Part shown: positions 6,140 through 6,840 of the stretch, piece after piece | How positions within the stretch are numbered: position 1 is the stretch's first letter | How the letters are laid out: each line of letters opens with the position of its first letter | Origin: QQUD01 sp039029915 | GTDB taxonomy: Bacteria; Chloroflexota; Anaerolineae; Promineifilales; Promineifilaceae | NCBI GenBank assembly: GCA_039029915.1 | Contig: JBCCFD010000433.1 | Location: 1-6,840 of the forward strand | Length of the DNA stretch: 6,840 bases | Reading direction: 5' to 3' | The notes under the pieces: model-generated | Database searches by the model: none | What the model saw: the letters and a program-made list of their open reading frames with translations, nothing else | What the model was told of the DNA's origin: nothing | Made by a program: the position numbers and the translations under genes

Positions 6140-6840
6140 CTATTTGTTTACAGCGTTTCTTAGCTCTTGAGCAACAGTGAAGTAGTAGTTACGGCCGATT
6201 CCCGAAAGCACGGTTTCGCCAATGGCTTCGAGCGCTTCAGCTTTAATAAGCTTGGGGCGTTTGGCCTGTGGGGCAAACGCTAATAGGTAATCGGCTAATT
6301 TAGCCGCCCATTTGTAATCTTGGTTGGCTAAAGCCTCTTCTGCCTTTTTCTGAAGGGTGTCAACGCCACCGGCAAGTTCAACCATGCGCATGGCTTCATC
6401 TTTAGGTGCTAGGGGAAAAAGGTTTAGCGGGTTGCCATCAAACCAGCCTAGGTAGTAGGTGAAGATGGCGCGAACTGCCCACTCTGGGTTACCGTAATAC
6501 GGCCGTATATTGTCCAATTCCAAATATTTTTTAGGAAGCTGTACATAGCTCACCAGCTGGTCTGGGGTTAATCCTTTGTTGATTCCTTCAATTGTTTTAT
6601 CAAATACAAACTTGATAGCGTCCCGATAGTGGGTCATTGATTCTTTGACCAGTGCTTTGCCAATTAACGGCCGTGTATGGCCTGCCACCAGCACCTCTGC
6701 TTCTTCGGCCAACATCATATCTAAACTGTGAATCCAAGCTTTGATATCTCGATATGGGGCACCGCGGATGGGTGAAAGATTAGGCCACGATTTGTAGTAG
6801 TTGTCCCCACCAAAGAGAACCCCTTTATCAGGATACAGAA
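6140..6840 (-). CDS. Alkylsulfatase (SdsA1/BDS1-type MBL sulfatase), C-terminal part (partial)
   Basis: The reading frame is open to the right edge, giving 233 codons including the stop; the N-terminal zinc-binding HxHxDH motif lies outside. The first residues, LYPDKGVLFGGDNYY (1-15), include the late MBL GGDN motif (D12). PNLSPIRGAPYRD (19-31) and WIHSLD (35-40) follow, then LVAGHTRPLIG (50-60) with the metal-binding His54. Residues about 66-225 are the alkylsulfatase dimerisation domain: YRDAIKFVFDKTIEGINKGL (71-90), YYGNPEWAVRAIFTYYLGWF (114-133), DGNPLNLFPLAP (134-145), DYKWAAKLADYLL (174-186) and VAQELRN near the end. Enzymes of this family hydrolyse alkyl sulfates such as dodecyl sulfate with zinc. 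The protein stops right after the dimerisation domain, so the usual C-terminal SCP2-like domain is missing. An ATG at 6718 is internal, not the start. Two ACGGCCGT octamers fall in it. Confidence 0.92.
   Translation of the reverse strand, partial: LYPDKGVLFGGDNYYKSWPNLSPIRGAPYRDIKAWIHSLDMMLAEEAEVLVAGHTRPLIGKALVKESMTHYRDAIKFVFDKTIEGINKGLTPDQLVSYVQLPKKYLELDNIRPYYGNPEWAVRAIFTYYLGWFDGNPLNLFPLAPKDEAMRMVELAGGVDTLQKKAEEALANQDYKWAAKLADYLLAFAPQAKRPKLIKAEALEAIGETVLSGIGRNYYFTVAQELRNAVNK

Larger units (their letters stand above)
271..6674. repeat. Dispersed octamer palindrome ACGGCCGT, 12 copies
   Basis: Exact copies start at 271, 369, 548, 1462, 1492, 1615, 2751, 3365, 4008, 5371, 6499 and 6667. Five extend to the 10-bp palindrome AACGGCCGTT (270, 1461, 1614, 3364, 5370). 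A one-mismatch copy, ACGGCCGA, is at 6191. At equal base frequencies about 0.1 copy is expected in 6840 bp. Inside genes all three codon phases are used: Thr-Ala-Val (369 and the three copies in the CIA30 gene), Asn-Gly-Arg (271, 3365) and Arg-Pro (548, 4008, 5371, 6499, 6667). One copy is intergenic. Selection therefore acts on the DNA word, not the peptide. The span given covers all copies; the sequence between them is unrelated. Possible roles include a HIP1-like maintained repeat, a methyltransferase target or a protein-binding site. Confidence 0.9.

Overview
The window looks like chromosomal DNA of a free-living bacterium, most plausibly a Chloroflexota (Anaerolineae/Caldilineae-like) lineage. 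That placement is an inference. It rests on two lipoproteins with long Thr/Pro-rich stalks, a secreted CIA30-domain protein, a degenerate RecA-like ATPase next to a LuxR-type regulator, and Shine-Dalgarno-led operons of near-balanced base composition. No mobile element, CRISPR array, rRNA or tRNA was seen.

Layout. (1) 1-125 (+) is the C-terminal end of a LuxR/GerE helix-turn-helix regulator. (2) 237-845 (+) is a 202-residue protein with the layout of a RecA/Rad51-type ATPase domain but with neither a recognisable Walker A nor the Walker B aspartate. (3) 1700-885 and 2650-1811 (both -) encode two lipoproteins with a lipobox, a Thr/Pro/Ala-rich stalk and a globular C-terminal domain. The first domain is a clear CIA30 domain; the second is PsbP-like at best. 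(4) 2929-5277 to 6112 (+) reads as an operon: a formylglycine-type sulfatase, a fumarylacetoacetate-hydrolase (FAH) family enzyme, and a metallo-beta-lactamase (MBL) fold hydrolase of the RNase Z/AtsA type. The last two genes are four bases apart and probably translationally coupled. (5) 6840-6140 (-) is the C-terminal part of an alkylsulfatase (SdsA1/BDS1 type), convergent with the operon.

Together the right half suggests use of sulfate esters. A type I sulfatase and a zinc-dependent alkylsulfatase are unrelated in fold but share the chemistry of releasing sulfate. The FAH enzyme could process a carbon skeleton freed from an ester. The substrate cannot be read from the sequence.

The most striking signal is not a gene. 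The 8-bp palindrome ACGGCCGT occurs 12 times in 6840 bp, where about 0.1 would be expected by chance at equal base frequencies. It falls in all three codon phases of unrelated genes and once between genes, and five copies extend to the 10-bp palindrome AACGGCCGTT. This looks like a genome-wide DNA-level repeat comparable in style to HIP1 of cyanobacteria. No clear new multi-gene defence or mobile system was found.
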